NCBI GenBank assembly: GCA_028752905.1
Contig: JAQNBH010000017.1
Coordinates: 34,877,364-34,941,363 of the forward strand
DNA from: Cladorhizidae sp. MBARI D1340-BT2
Taxonomy: Eukaryota; Porifera; Demospongiae; Poecilosclerida; Cladorhizidae
Reading direction: 5' to 3'
DNA length: 64,000 nt
The notes beneath the pieces were generated by a model that was not told the origin of the DNA, ran no database searches, and saw only the letters and a list, made by a program, of their open reading frames with translations. Made by a program: the position numbers and the translations under genes. How positions within the stretch are numbered: position 1 is the stretch's first letter; every line of letters starts with the position of its first letter. This document shows, in pieces, positions 49,211 to 58,797 of the stretch.

Positions 49211-49222
49211 TGGTGGCAGCGG
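49211..49222 (+). promoter_or_regulatory. Primer binding site of Gypsy-2
   Basis: TGGTGGCAGCGG two bases after the LTR, identical to the first 12 bases of the Gypsy-1 site; it diverges after that. Confidence 0.65.
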
Positions 49223-49269
49223 AAACTCGATTCGAACTATAGACTAATAGACCCCTAGACCAGTAGCAC

Positions 49270-50151
49270 ATGTCCAGCACAGACAAAAAGGCCAAGAAAT
49301 TCGGCAGAACTGAGTTGGAAGACCTAAGTGTGACAGAAAGAAACGGAGAAGACACTGTCCAGATCACCAGAGCCATGGCAGCGGAACAACGAGGAACAGC
49401 TGACTTGCTGCAAATAATGGTCCAACAGCAGCAACTTAAGGCAGACAGATGGCGACGCTTTGAGGCTGAAAAGACAGCCGAGCTGAACAGACAGGAGGAA
49501 CAAAGAAGACTGGACCAAGGGCGATGGAGTCGTCTGGAAGCAGAGAGAGAGTCGGAGCACCAGCGTCAAATTCGAGATGCTGAACAGCTCACTCAACTCA
49601 TGCAGTCATTAGTCACAGAGAGACAGCAACCTAAGCTACAACCCCCTAAGCTAGCAGCAATTAAGGACGAGGACGACGTTGATGCAGCTTTAACACGGTT
49701 TGAGCAACATATGACTACCTTTGGTGTGCCAAGAGTCCAGTGGATGCTCCACCTCCGACCCCTCCTGGAAGGAGATATGTTAGCAGCATTCCTGGCCTTA
49801 CCAGCAGAGGAATCAGAACAGTATGACTTGGTGAAGGAGGCCATCAAGCAACGGCTCGGAATAACCAATGAAACTTACCAGAAACGCTGGTGGGAAGCAA
49901 CGTTCAAGTCTGGAGAAACAGTCGTACAGATGGCAGGGAAGCTGACGGACCTTGGACGAAAGTGCCTGTCTGAGTGCAACAAAGTCAGTGAATGCAATGA
50001 AGTATTCTCCAGAGAACATCTCCTCTGGATGCTCCCCAATAATATTACTTATTGGGTCAGGGACCATAGCCCATCCACTGCAAGGAAGGTCGGGGAGCTA
50101 GCTGACAAATATATTAGGGATAGGAACCTGGACCACTCAATACTTACATGA
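49270..50151 (+). CDS. Gypsy-2 Gag
   Basis: 293 codons from ATG 49270. Residues about 35-125 are a charged, Gln/Glu/Arg-rich coiled coil; residues 130-270 resemble a retrotransposon capsid (DVDAALTRFEQHMTTFGV, then YQKRWWEATFKSGETV). It ends at TGA 50149-50151, and the same frame then stays open through the nucleocapsid zinc knuckle, so the stop separates Gag from Pol. TGA followed by C would suit readthrough, but the codon context (ACA TGA CCA CGA) equally fits a mutated CGA. Confidence 0.8.
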   Translation: MSSTDKKAKKFGRTELEDLSVTERNGEDTVQITRAMAAEQRGTADLLQIMVQQQQLKADRWRRFEAEKTAELNRQEEQRRLDQGRWSRLEAERESEHQRQIRDAEQLTQLMQSLVTERQQPKLQPPKLAAIKDEDDVDAALTRFEQHMTTFGVPRVQWMLHLRPLLEGDMLAAFLALPAEESEQYDLVKEAIKQRLGITNETYQKRWWEATFKSGETVVQMAGKLTDLGRKCLSECNKVSECNEVFSREHLLWMLPNNITYWVRDHSPSTARKVGELADKYIRDRNLDHSILT

Positions 50152-51486
50152 CCACGACGTTGGAAGGCAGACAGACAGTCACCTGGCCCCAATGAGAGGA
50201 AGGAAGACACAGCAAAATCAGACATCAGGAATGAGTTGGAGCCCCCTCAGAAGTTTCCTTCGACCAGGGACAACAACAGTAACCAGGGAACTGAGCCAGC
50301 AAGGAAAGGCAAGTTGGCTAAGTATTTTGACCAGGCCAAGGGCCCCCTTTGTTTCAATTGTAGGGAGTGGGGGCACATGGGAGCTAACTGTCCCAAAAAG
50401 ATTTACAGATGTGACACTGGCATCCCGAGTAAAGAAGACTACTGTGTTGCAGGAGAATTGGATGGAGTGTTCTGGGCAAGATTGAAGCTGAACTCTGGAG
50501 CACAGCACACTCTGGTCAACTCGGAGGTGGTGAGATGGGATGCATACACAGGGGAGCTCCTTACTGTCAGAGTAGCGAGTGGGCAGTTGCTACAAGTCCC
50601 AATGGCCATGGTAACACTCTGCCAGGATGGACAGACCTTTCGGAGCAAGGTCGGGGTGATTAAGGGCCTCCAGGAGGAGGTGCTCCTGGGAACTGTCCTG
50701 CCAATTTTCAACACCCTACTTATCAAGGCAGCTACCGCGAAGGAGGAAGCTACCAAGGAGGTATTGGAAGTACAGACCCAGCAATCCAGACTCGAGCAGA
50801 AGGACCAACAGGAAGCAGACGATTCAGCCACAAGTACCTCTGGCGCCGATATCAAAACATTAGGTGAGGTGTTCAACTTTGATGATAATCTGTTTGCTGG
50901 TACCTCCACAAAAGTTAGGCAGACCAGAAGCCAGAAGAGGAAGGCAGCCCGTCAGGCAGCAGAGCAACAGACCCTGGATACAGACACGATCAGGGAGAAG
51001 GAAGCAGGTGACTATAATGCATCCCAGCATGCCGACACATCACTGCAGGTGGCATGGAAACTGCTAGAAGACGAGAACTCCAGCTACCTTCAAGAGGAAG
51101 GTCTGCTCTACCATATGAGCAATGACCCCTTGGGCGGGGAGCTTGGCCAGCTAATGCTGCCCAGGGAGAAGAGACAAGAAGCAATTATGATCGCCCACTC
51201 CATTCCAATGGCAGGGCACTTGGGAGAAAAGCGAACGACACAACGACTACTACGGCGTTTCTTCTGGCCAGGGATTAACCGGGACGTTGCAGAAGCCTGC
51301 AAGAGTTGTGGAGAGTGCCAGAAGGCAGCTAAGAAATTCCACAACAAAGCTCCACTTGTACCACTCCCAGTGATCGATGAGCCATTCAGTCGGGTGGCAA
51401 TCGACATTGTTGAACCCCCTGCCGAGAACGAAGAGCGGGAATATGTACATACTAACTCTCATGGACTATGGGACAAAATACCCTGA
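50152..51486 (+). CDS. Gypsy-2 nucleocapsid, protease and first part of integrase
   Basis: Same frame as Gag. Zinc knuckle CFNCREWGHMGANC near 50350; protease site reads LNSGAQHT near 50488, where the catalytic residue should be Asp (DSG or DTG), so the enzyme is probably dead; acidic/Gln linker; integrase zinc-binding H...H and CKSCGEC (51197-51330); first catalytic Asp in AIDIVEP (about 51399). The frame ends at 51486 after a one-base slip near 51450. Confidence 0.85.
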   Translation, partial: PRRWKADRQSPGPNERKEDTAKSDIRNELEPPQKFPSTRDNNSNQGTEPARKGKLAKYFDQAKGPLCFNCREWGHMGANCPKKIYRCDTGIPSKEDYCVAGELDGVFWARLKLNSGAQHTLVNSEVVRWDAYTGELLTVRVASGQLLQVPMAMVTLCQDGQTFRSKVGVIKGLQEEVLLGTVLPIFNTLLIKAATAKEEATKEVLEVQTQQSRLEQKDQQEADDSATSTSGADIKTLGEVFNFDDNLFAGTSTKVRQTRSQKRKAARQAAEQQTLDTDTIREKEAGDYNASQHADTSLQVAWKLLEDENSSYLQEEGLLYHMSNDPLGGELGQLMLPREKRQEAIMIAHSIPMAGHLGEKRTTQRLLRRFFWPGINRDVAEACKSCGECQKAAKKFHNKAPLVPLPVIDEPFSRVAIDIVEPPAENEEREYVHTNSHGLWDKIP

Positions 51487-52490
51487 GGCAATACCCCTCC
51501 GAAAGACGCACCGACAGTCGCAGAGCCTTTGATGAGCATTTTTTCCAGGGTTGGAGTACCCAGGAAATTCTGACTGACCAAGGGTCAAACTTTCTGTCTG
51601 CACTCATGGAAGAGTTGTACCGTCTCCTTGGAGTGAAGCACTTCAAGACCTCGCCATATCATCCACAGACAAACGGGGCAGTGGAGCGGTTTCATGGCAC
51701 GCTCAAGCAGATGATGAGAAAGATCAGAGGTGATAAGAGGGAGTGGGATACTTTGTTACCTTACTTTTTATTTGCATACAGGGAGGTGCTGCATGTCTTC
51801 TCCCCATTTGAGCTACTTTTTGGCAGATATGTTCGAGGACCTTTAGACGTGTTGAAGGAGTCTTGGGTGGCCGAACCAACTAGATCGGAGTCAGTGGTTT
51901 CCTTTGTACTGGAGATGAGGAACAGACTCGACCAGATGAGGGACCTTGCATGGGATAACCAGACTGAAAAAAAAGAACACACAAAAGTGTGGTACGACAG
52001 AGACGCTCGACACAGGAGCTTTGAGGAAGGAGACCGGGTCCTGGTTCTGATGCCCTCTGGAGCAAGCAAGCTCACGGCACAGTGGCAGGGGCCATGCACA
52101 GTCTTAACCAGAGTATCACCAGTAACCTACGATATTGACATGGTCGACAGACGGAAGAGACGAAGAACCTTTCATGTGAACATGATGAAGCCATGGCATT
52201 CACCAGTAGCATCAGTGCTGTCAGCAGTAGTGCCTAATGGTGACTCAGAAACTGAAGACGACATCATCACCATCGACACAACAGTGACGGCAGCACCAAC
52301 CCTAGGGACACAGCTGTCGGCTGAACAGCAGAAATTACTGATTGAGCTCGTGGACAGTCGACCAATGATTTTCTCTGACAGACCAGGACGGACTGCAACA
52401 GTCGAGCATACAATCGACACCGGAGGGGCAATGCCGTTTCGCCTACCCCCTTATAGGATCCCTAGAGCTTGGGAGGAGCAGGTCAGGTAG
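51468..52490 (+). CDS. Gypsy-2 integrase, second part, and linker to reverse transcriptase
   Basis: After a second slip near 51530 the frame reads EILTDQGSNFLS (second catalytic Asp, about 51569) and GAVERFHGTLKQ (Glu, about 51684), then the GPY-like module WQGPCTVLTRV and the linker with HTIDTGGAMPFRLPPYRIP that precedes reverse transcriptase. The 340-codon frame stops at 52488-52490. Confidence 0.87.
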   Translation: MGQNTLRQYPSERRTDSRRAFDEHFFQGWSTQEILTDQGSNFLSALMEELYRLLGVKHFKTSPYHPQTNGAVERFHGTLKQMMRKIRGDKREWDTLLPYFLFAYREVLHVFSPFELLFGRYVRGPLDVLKESWVAEPTRSESVVSFVLEMRNRLDQMRDLAWDNQTEKKEHTKVWYDRDARHRSFEEGDRVLVLMPSGASKLTAQWQGPCTVLTRVSPVTYDIDMVDRRKRRRTFHVNMMKPWHSPVASVLSAVVPNGDSETEDDIITIDTTVTAAPTLGTQLSAEQQKLLIELVDSRPMIFSDRPGRTATVEHTIDTGGAMPFRLPPYRIPRAWEEQVR

Positions 52491-53729
52491 GAGATAAAGG
52501 CTTTGCTGGGCTTGGATGTGATAGAACCCCATGCAGAAGCCCCTGGGCTTCTCCCATAGTGACTGTGGCTAAAAAGGATGGCACCCTCCGGCTCTGTATT
52601 GATTACAGGAAATTCAACTCTCTAACGACAGCTGACCCTTACCAGAGCCGAGGATTGAGGATTTGCTAGACAAGCTGGGGAACGCCTTGTATTTGTCAAC
52701 ACTAGACTTATCAAAAGGGTACTACCAAGTACCAGTCAGACCCGAAGACCGTGACAAGACGGCTTTTGTTTCACCATATGGCAAATACAGGTTCAAAACC
52801 ATGCCATTTGGATTGAAGGGGGGCCCCACCACCTTCCAACAGCTAATGGATGGAGTGCTAGACAACCTCCAAAGCTTCACAGCAGCTTACCTGGATGACA
52901 TTGTCGTATTTAGTAAGGACTGGGACGACCACCTCCTTCACCTGACGACAGTGATACAGCGACTGGGGGAGGAGGGCCTGACTATCAAAAAGAAGAAGTG
53001 TCAGTTGGGAATGGCCTCCTGTACCTATCTGGGACACATTGTTGGCTTGGGACACATAGCCCCTGAGCTAGCCAAAGTGAAGGATATCCAGCAGTTTGCA
53101 CAACCACAGACTAAGCATGATGTCTGAGCATTCTTAGGTCTGGCAGGCTACTACAGGCTTTTCCTGCCGTCGTTCAGTGGGATAGCTGCCTGCCTGTCAG
53201 ATCTGACAAAGTTTGCAGCACCAACCAAGGTTCAATGGACACCCGAATGCCAAGAGGCTTTCCAAACACTGCAGAATGGACTTACCAGCAAGCCAATCTT
53301 GACAAGCCCAGATTACAGCCAACCCTTCCTGCTGCAAACGGACGCATCAGATCGCGGGATTGGGGCAGTACTGAGTCAACACGACCAGGAGAATGTGGAG
53401 CGACCTGTGGCATACTACTCCCGCAAGCTACTGCCAAGAGAGTCAAGATATGCTACGGTGGAAAAAGAATGTCTGGCAATAGTAGCAGCACTGAAACACT
53501 TCGAAGCATACTTGCTAGGTCGGAGTTTCACCATCCAGACAGACCACAGAGCCCTCACCTACCTCCACACCATGAGAAATGGAAACGGACGCCTGATGAG
53601 GTGGGCCCTGACCATACAGCCCTTTCAGTTCGACATAGTTTACAGGCCTGGTTCCGCCAATGCCAACGCGGATGGATTGTCGCGACAACGCTGGACTGAC
53701 GAGCAGAGATCTCAAGAAGGGGAGGGGGA
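52491..53729 (+). pseudogene. Gypsy-2 reverse transcriptase and RNase H, with stops
   Basis: Fingers: SPWASPIVTVAKKDG, LCIDYRKFN (52530-52620), then a one-base deletion near 52644; palm with LSTLDLSKGYYQV and catalytic AYLDD (about 52888-52902); in-frame TGA at 53125-53127 in KHDV*AFLGLAGYY, where Arg (CGA) is expected; RNase H with QTDASDRG, VEKECLAIV, QTDHRALTY and NADGLSRQ. All catalytic acids of reverse transcriptase and RNase H are present. The frame runs into the 3' LTR. Confidence 0.88.
53714..53729 (+). promoter_or_regulatory. Polypurine tract of Gypsy-2
   Basis: AAGAAGGGGAGGGGGA directly before the 3' LTR, the expected plus-strand primer. Confidence 0.85.
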
Positions 53730-54125
53730 TGTTGAGGCCCGGCCCCAACAGAGTGACAACCTTGACATGGCAAGGTGTGACTCTCTACCCAAGGTGCTAA
53801 TGAGCCCTTAAAGCAGACATCTCAGGCTTATGAACTCCATGACCCTGATTACTGAACATACACACATACACGCATGCTAGCATATGATTGGACAACCACA
53901 TCAGTAAGGTTATTGTATTTACCCATATTTGGTCATGTGAGCTGGGCCTGGCATCCTAATTAAGTGCACCAGGCTAGGCACTGTGTAGTAGAGTTTTTGA
54001 GATATACTGTACTGAAGTGAGATTGTAAGATTACGTTGTTATTAACTACTGAAGACTTGAACTAGTAGGTTAGGCTATTGCCCTTCAGGCCAGTTACTAC
54101 AATTAGCAAGGGCTGTGGCATAACA
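53730..54125 (+). repeat. 3' LTR of Gypsy-2
   Basis: 396 bp, followed by ACATA. Confidence 0.95.
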
Positions 54126-54130
54126 ACATA

Positions 54131-55364
54131 CCTCTGCTAATTACTTACACCACTGCTCTGGTTTGTTTCCATGGCGATAACCATGACTAGAGCATCATAC
54201 GAGTGAGGTTGGAGAAGGTTGGCATTAGCTCCACGAGGTCATGGGGTCACACACTGGATCAACATCACACTGGGTTGAGGCAGGTTGAAGTTGGTTGGAC
54301 AATAGCTCTATGTGGAAACAACTGGACAAAGGTTGAGGCAGGTTGAAGTCGGTAGACAATAGCTCTATGGGGTTGAGGCGGTTGAAGTCTGACAGTCACC
54401 ATTCTGTAGTTATTGTAACAGAAACCTACAAGTGTGATAACCTTTCCCTTGTTTGAGTAGTCTTCTAAATGCCTGTCAATGATCTTGGGAGAATTCTGCA
54501 AGAAATGTATTAGGTAATAGCAGGTAATATTTACTCCTTGCATTGATAATTAGATTTTAAGCCCCTGTGTTTACTCCTAAAGTGATAACTAGAGAATAAC
54601 ACCACCAGACTGTTATATGCTTACACATTCTCAATATTAGCTGGCCTGAAAACACAAACAATCTCTCTTTCTAACATGGCCACTGTTTTACCTAGATCCC
54701 ATGGCAGTCTCTTTACGATTACATCTTAGACTAACTGAGATCAATTGTCATTCAAGAGTTTTGCTCTACAGAACTAAACATTACACAACTCCAGACTTTG
54801 CCTACCCACCAACTCCAGAGGTCAGCCTCCTAGGTCAGCCTCCCTGTAAGTGTTATATGGTAAATTAACCAAGAACTCAATAACCAAATGTGTGAATGAA
54901 TAAGTGAGGAATGTATTATGTCTCTTGCTGGCCAGGGCTGTGGCTGGAATGTTAGGGCGTGGTCGTAACAACATAACGTATACTATTACACAAAGCTGCA
55001 TGGTTTCCTAAAGTGCCATTTCCTAACATCAAATTATGTCTAGCAACAAGGTACACAGCCGTGTAGAAGAAGTAGCTGGAGAGATCAAAGTGGAGGTGAT
55101 CAAGTGGTGCTTGAAATTAAGGAATGCAGCAAAACCACGTATATAGCTATGCCTCGAGCATAATTTCAGGCTTACCATCAAAATGACTCATTTGCTCATC
55201 AGGCTTTTGACTTTAAATACAGACAAAAGGATTGGCAGTCATCTCTAAAATGGGCATTACTATAAAAGTTTCCAGTTCTATATATATGCAAGATATGAAA
55301 GGAGAAGCATAGCTATAGCATATTTAGTATAAGCAAATGAGGTGATGTAGATGCAACAAAATGA
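54131..55364. other. Spacer downstream of the fucosyltransferase-like gene, with a short tandem repeat
   Basis: No gene supported. Between about 54270 and 54390 the words GGTTGAGGCAGGTTGAAGT and GACAATAGCTCTATG alternate two to three times. A possible AATAAA-free 3' region of the minus-strand gene lies at the right edge. Confidence 0.5.
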
Positions 55365-56771
55365 TCAGGAACACTTGTCTACCTTTCTCACAGTCTTGCT
55401 TCCATCATACATTCCACATAGCAACCCAGCTGCTATTGAAAACCCACTCTCCCCCCTCACCAAGATCTTCGCCTGTGCAATAAGCAAGAACTCGACCAAC
55501 ATCACAATGACCCCTTCTCTGTCCTCAGCCGACAGAGGATGTAGCTTATTCTCCAACTTGCCCACGTGGATTATAACATTTTTCAGGGTACGAATCCTCG
55601 TTCCATATTTGTTCAAGGCAATTTCCTTTACATGGTCACTGTCTGTAGCTAGAAAAATATGAGTCGTGTTCTTGCCAGGCAGCTCATCTGCAGCGTTTAC
55701 TGCACAGCGAAGGGAGAGTTCCCATTCCGAGCTGAGCCGCATTAATTTTGGATTCTTATCTCGTTCAACATGTGGCATTTTTGCAAAACCTGTTCTCACA
55801 TGAACTGACACATATGGCAAGTGGTTCAGGTCAAGCATCTCTGCAGCTGCAGACATCCGTTCAAGCACCCCATCATCCAGCTTGAATAAGTAGCGGAACA
55901 CAATACCAACCATATCATCCACTTCATTGTTGGACAAATTAGAAATACCATGCTGTTGCATCCCATCCATTAACCAGTTAGGATTATTTCCATTTCTCTC
56001 TTGATCCAGTAATGAACATGGCTCCAAGTTTGTAGAAAGAATAACATTTTTCGCATTGCTACCAATGATCCTCATGTAATTCTCCATAGTGTCTTTAATC
56101 TTGTCAACTCTTCCTCCAAGAACGCTCGAGAACGTGAAGTGATGTGGACCAATGATATCATCAGATTTTAACGTCCAACTTGTACGCCTTTTCAAGAGGT
56201 CAATGACCACATTGTCCTTCCAATTAATCATGTGTGGATGGAGAAAATCACCTTCCGAATAAGTCGGCCAGACTATGAGTAGCCTGCGTCTGCTAAGCAT
56301 GGCAAGGAGGAGGCTATAAGTAATGCCCTTAATCCGATCCCCAAGTCCACCACAGTACATGAAACTACTGCACCACCACACCAGTGTCCTTCTGGAAGGC
56401 GACTTCCTCATGGTATCATGGTAAGATGCGTAGTTCTCCAAGGTCTTGAGAAATCTTTCATACCTCTTTAATAGCAAGTCAACTTCTGAATAAACCCCTC
56501 CAACAGGACATTTCAAAGGGATCCCACTCAGCAACTCATTTTGAAAGGATCCTGCAGGATATTTCAAAGGAATCCAACTCAGATAGTCATTTTGAAAGGA
56601 CCTTGACACCGAGGTAATTTGAAAGTTCTGGGAATCGGTCTTTGGCATATATTGATACTTGTAGAAGATATAGTTGACGCAGATTAAAAAGACAAACGTA
56701 AACGATGATATCAACACGAGATTATTTCTCGCAACTTTCCTTCTAAATCTTCTAAAACTGAGCGACTTCAT
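55365..56771 (-). CDS. Type II membrane fucosyltransferase-like protein (intact, single exon)
   Basis: 468 codons with no interruption. Residues 1-16 are basic, about 17-37 form one hydrophobic membrane span (VLISSFTFVFLICVNYIF), then a lumenal stem and catalytic region: the usual Golgi glycosyltransferase topology. CGGLGDRIKGITYSLLLAML (about 138-157) resembles the donor-binding GGLGDRxxG motif of the fucosyltransferase superfamily, and VHVRTGF (about 330) matches the HxRxG motif of GT-B fucosyltransferases; FLATDSDHVK and GESGFSIAAGLL fit the later sugar-nucleotide region. The stem has a tandem repeat (SFQNDYLSWIPLKYPAG / SFQNELLSGIPLKCPVG, about 58-92). Acceptor and linkage cannot be told from sequence. 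It is the only intact gene not tied to a mobile element, flanked by Gypsy-2 and hAT-9. Confidence 0.72.
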   Translation of the reverse strand: MKSLSFRRFRRKVARNNLVLISSFTFVFLICVNYIFYKYQYMPKTDSQNFQITSVSRSFQNDYLSWIPLKYPAGSFQNELLSGIPLKCPVGGVYSEVDLLLKRYERFLKTLENYASYHDTMRKSPSRRTLVWWCSSFMYCGGLGDRIKGITYSLLLAMLSRRRLLIVWPTYSEGDFLHPHMINWKDNVVIDLLKRRTSWTLKSDDIIGPHHFTFSSVLGGRVDKIKDTMENYMRIIGSNAKNVILSTNLEPCSLLDQERNGNNPNWLMDGMQQHGISNLSNNEVDDMVGIVFRYLFKLDDGVLERMSAAAEMLDLNHLPYVSVHVRTGFAKMPHVERDKNPKLMRLSSEWELSLRCAVNAADELPGKNTTHIFLATDSDHVKEIALNKYGTRIRTLKNVIIHVGKLENKLHPLSAEDREGVIVMLVEFLLIAQAKILVRGESGFSIAAGLLCGMYDGSKTVRKVDKCS

Positions 56772-57307
56772 TCCGTCAGGTAGATGCTACCAATATTAGA
56801 GAATGTGACGAGACGCCGAAGAATTTTAGCTAGGCATGGGCGTAGCCAGGAGAGAGGGGAGGGGGCATAGAGACCCCCTTTTTCTGGAAAAAGACAAAAA
56901 AATTGCGAGTTGGCTAAATTATTGTTTACAGAAAATTGTATTGATGACTGCTTACCGTAGACTGCTTACCGTAGATGCCAAAGATTGTAGAAAAGCTGCT
57001 GTTTGAACTTTCTTTCGTTTACTTCACTAATTCCTCTTCGAGCTCATACACTTTTGAGTTCAGAGGTCGATTGCAAAAAGGTTGGGTGTGCGCGTTCCAA
57101 TAATTTGACCACAGCTATGCTATTATTGCAACCGCTGGAGCGGCTAAGACCTACATGAAAGATGTAACACTGTATAGATTCTTCAAGAAAGTTTCAAGGC
57201 CACCTGCAAACTCAAGGACTCAAGGTAAATAAACTTGGGATCATATAAAGAGTAAGACTCTGGAAGTCGACAATCCATGCGCATGAATTATTTTCGCAAG
57301 TACATAA

Positions 57308-58797
57308 CCCTGCTTAACGCTCGCGCCATGTAGAGAGCGTCGATTGCTCCTGCTGTAGTTGGGAATACTGTAGTTGGGAATAACGAGGAAGTCACTGCCT
57401 ATTATAGGAGCAAATCTCTTTTGGCAAATACTGTTACTTGTGGAATGTAAGAAAAATTAGGAAAACATAAAAAGTAATAATAATACGATGATATGATACA
57501 TGTTTGGTGTTGTTACTTGGTGTACAGTTGCAATGTAACTATGGTTAGCCGTAAAAAGTCCTGCCTGAAAGATGGGTTTACATGGGGGTATCCTGCGTGT
57601 AAAACTGTAAAGTCGATTTGTCATGGTTTGTATGTCTATGTTGATATCTTTACTTTAGATATAATAATAGAGATAATAATAATATATCTTATTGAAGGAA
57701 GCTTCTTCTCAAAGTCAATGCTGAGTTTGCAGACATGGCTTCTTTTAATATATTGGTGGGCCAGAGAGTACCCGGTTACTGCTGCTGCAAGTGAAGCAGG
57801 GTGCAGTCGACCAACTGCGATTAATGTCTACCAGTGGTTGCGGGAGGTTTGTTCACCAGCCCTTTGTAGCTGTCCGATAATCTTAGGTGGGCCTGGAGTC
57901 ATCCAAATTGATGAGTCCTAATTCAGTCACAAGCCTAAGGTATGGTGTTAATTATTAGTCACATCAGCACTACATTCTTGTGGCCATATATTATTATTGT
58001 GGACACAGCATCATAGGGGCCGGCCAACCAACCTCTGACATATGGGTGTTTGGATTGGTGAACACCAGTCATACTCCTGCACTGGGTATGCTGTTTATGT
58101 AATAACAATCAAAAATCCACTGTATATAGTTGTTCAACACAAATTTTCAGGTTACATGGAAATAGTTCCCCGGAGAGACGCTGCAACATTACTCCCCATC
58201 ATACAGTTGCATGTTGCAGATGGAACAATAATCCATTCGGATCAGTGGGCTGCTTACAGACAGGTTGCTTCTCTTCCTGTTCAAAGGGATTGCTCATCGG
58301 ACTGTTAACCATTCGATCGAGTTCCGTAATCAAGTCACAGGTGTGCACACACAAAATGTTGAATCCTACTGGAATAGACTAAGTTATACCACAAGATATA
58401 CACGGTATATAGATAATTTGATCAATAATGCAGGCAAAGATAGAGTTTAAAAGGATGAAGGGGGTTCATCGTGATCAACTTCCTTCATACCTCGATGACT
58501 TTATGTGGAGGGAGAGGAATGCCCGCACAACTGCTGAGGCTTTTGGCAGCATCCTACATGCAATCAAAACACAGTCTCCAGTATAATTATGTCTGATGTT
58601 TGGTTTTGTTATTTTTCGATGCTGCATTTGAAGTTGTGTTAATATGAAGTTGTGTTACTTAGTATTGCTGCTATGAATATTGTTCTGTCCAGGGGTATTT
58701 GTTACTTACTTCGAGTATCCTTTCTTGATGCCTTCTGAACGCTCCATCAAAATTCAAAGGACTCACTCTACATGGTGCACGTTTAAGATAAGCAGGG
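57308..58797 (+). mobile_element. Merlin-type DNA transposon nested in hAT-9
   Basis: CCCTGCTTAACGCTCGCGCC ... ATGTAGAG at 57308-57340 pairs with an inverted, diverged copy ending GCAGGG at 58797 (CTCTACATGGTGCACG...AAGCAGGG). A clean 8- or 9-bp target duplication is not visible. The gene inside is an ISXO2/IS1595-like transposase, the hallmark of Merlin. Confidence 0.65.
57493..58590 (+). pseudogene. Merlin (ISXO2-like, DDE_Tnp_IS1595) transposase
   Basis: Coding pieces: GSFFSKSMLSLQTWLLLIYWW (57700-57765), the helix-turn-helix AASEAGCSRPTAINVYQWLRE, then VIQIDES (first catalytic Asp, 57900-57920) followed by a TAA where Gln is expected; GVWIGEHQ and [18 protein letters not shown] (58040-58210); [10 protein letters not shown] (second Asp, 58230-58260); HTQNVESYWNR (the E/N motif, 58348-58380); and a C-terminal piece at 58450-58580 (LPSYLDDFMWRERN). 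A zinc-ribbon-like CNV...C region precedes them. Frameshifts near 57940, 58130, 58290 and 58390 make it inactive. Known role: cut-and-paste transposition. Confidence 0.78.

Larger units (their letters stand above)
48813..54125 (+). mobile_element. Gypsy-2: young full-length Ty3/Gypsy retrotransposon, integrase before reverse transcriptase
   Basis: Both LTRs are 396 bp (48813-49208, 53730-54125), TGTTGAGG to GCATAACA, differing at about two positions. Exact 5-bp duplication ACATA flanks the element (48808-48812, 54126-54130). Internal order is gag, protease, integrase, reverse transcriptase, RNase H, as in Gypsy-1, with no envelope. In spite of its youth the reading frame has stops and frameshifts. 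Confidence 0.95.

Noticed and set aside
57493..58590. Bacterial contamination because of the ISXO2/IS1595-like transposase
   Set aside because: Merlin transposons of animals carry this transposase; the copy lies inside a hAT intron with inverted termini.
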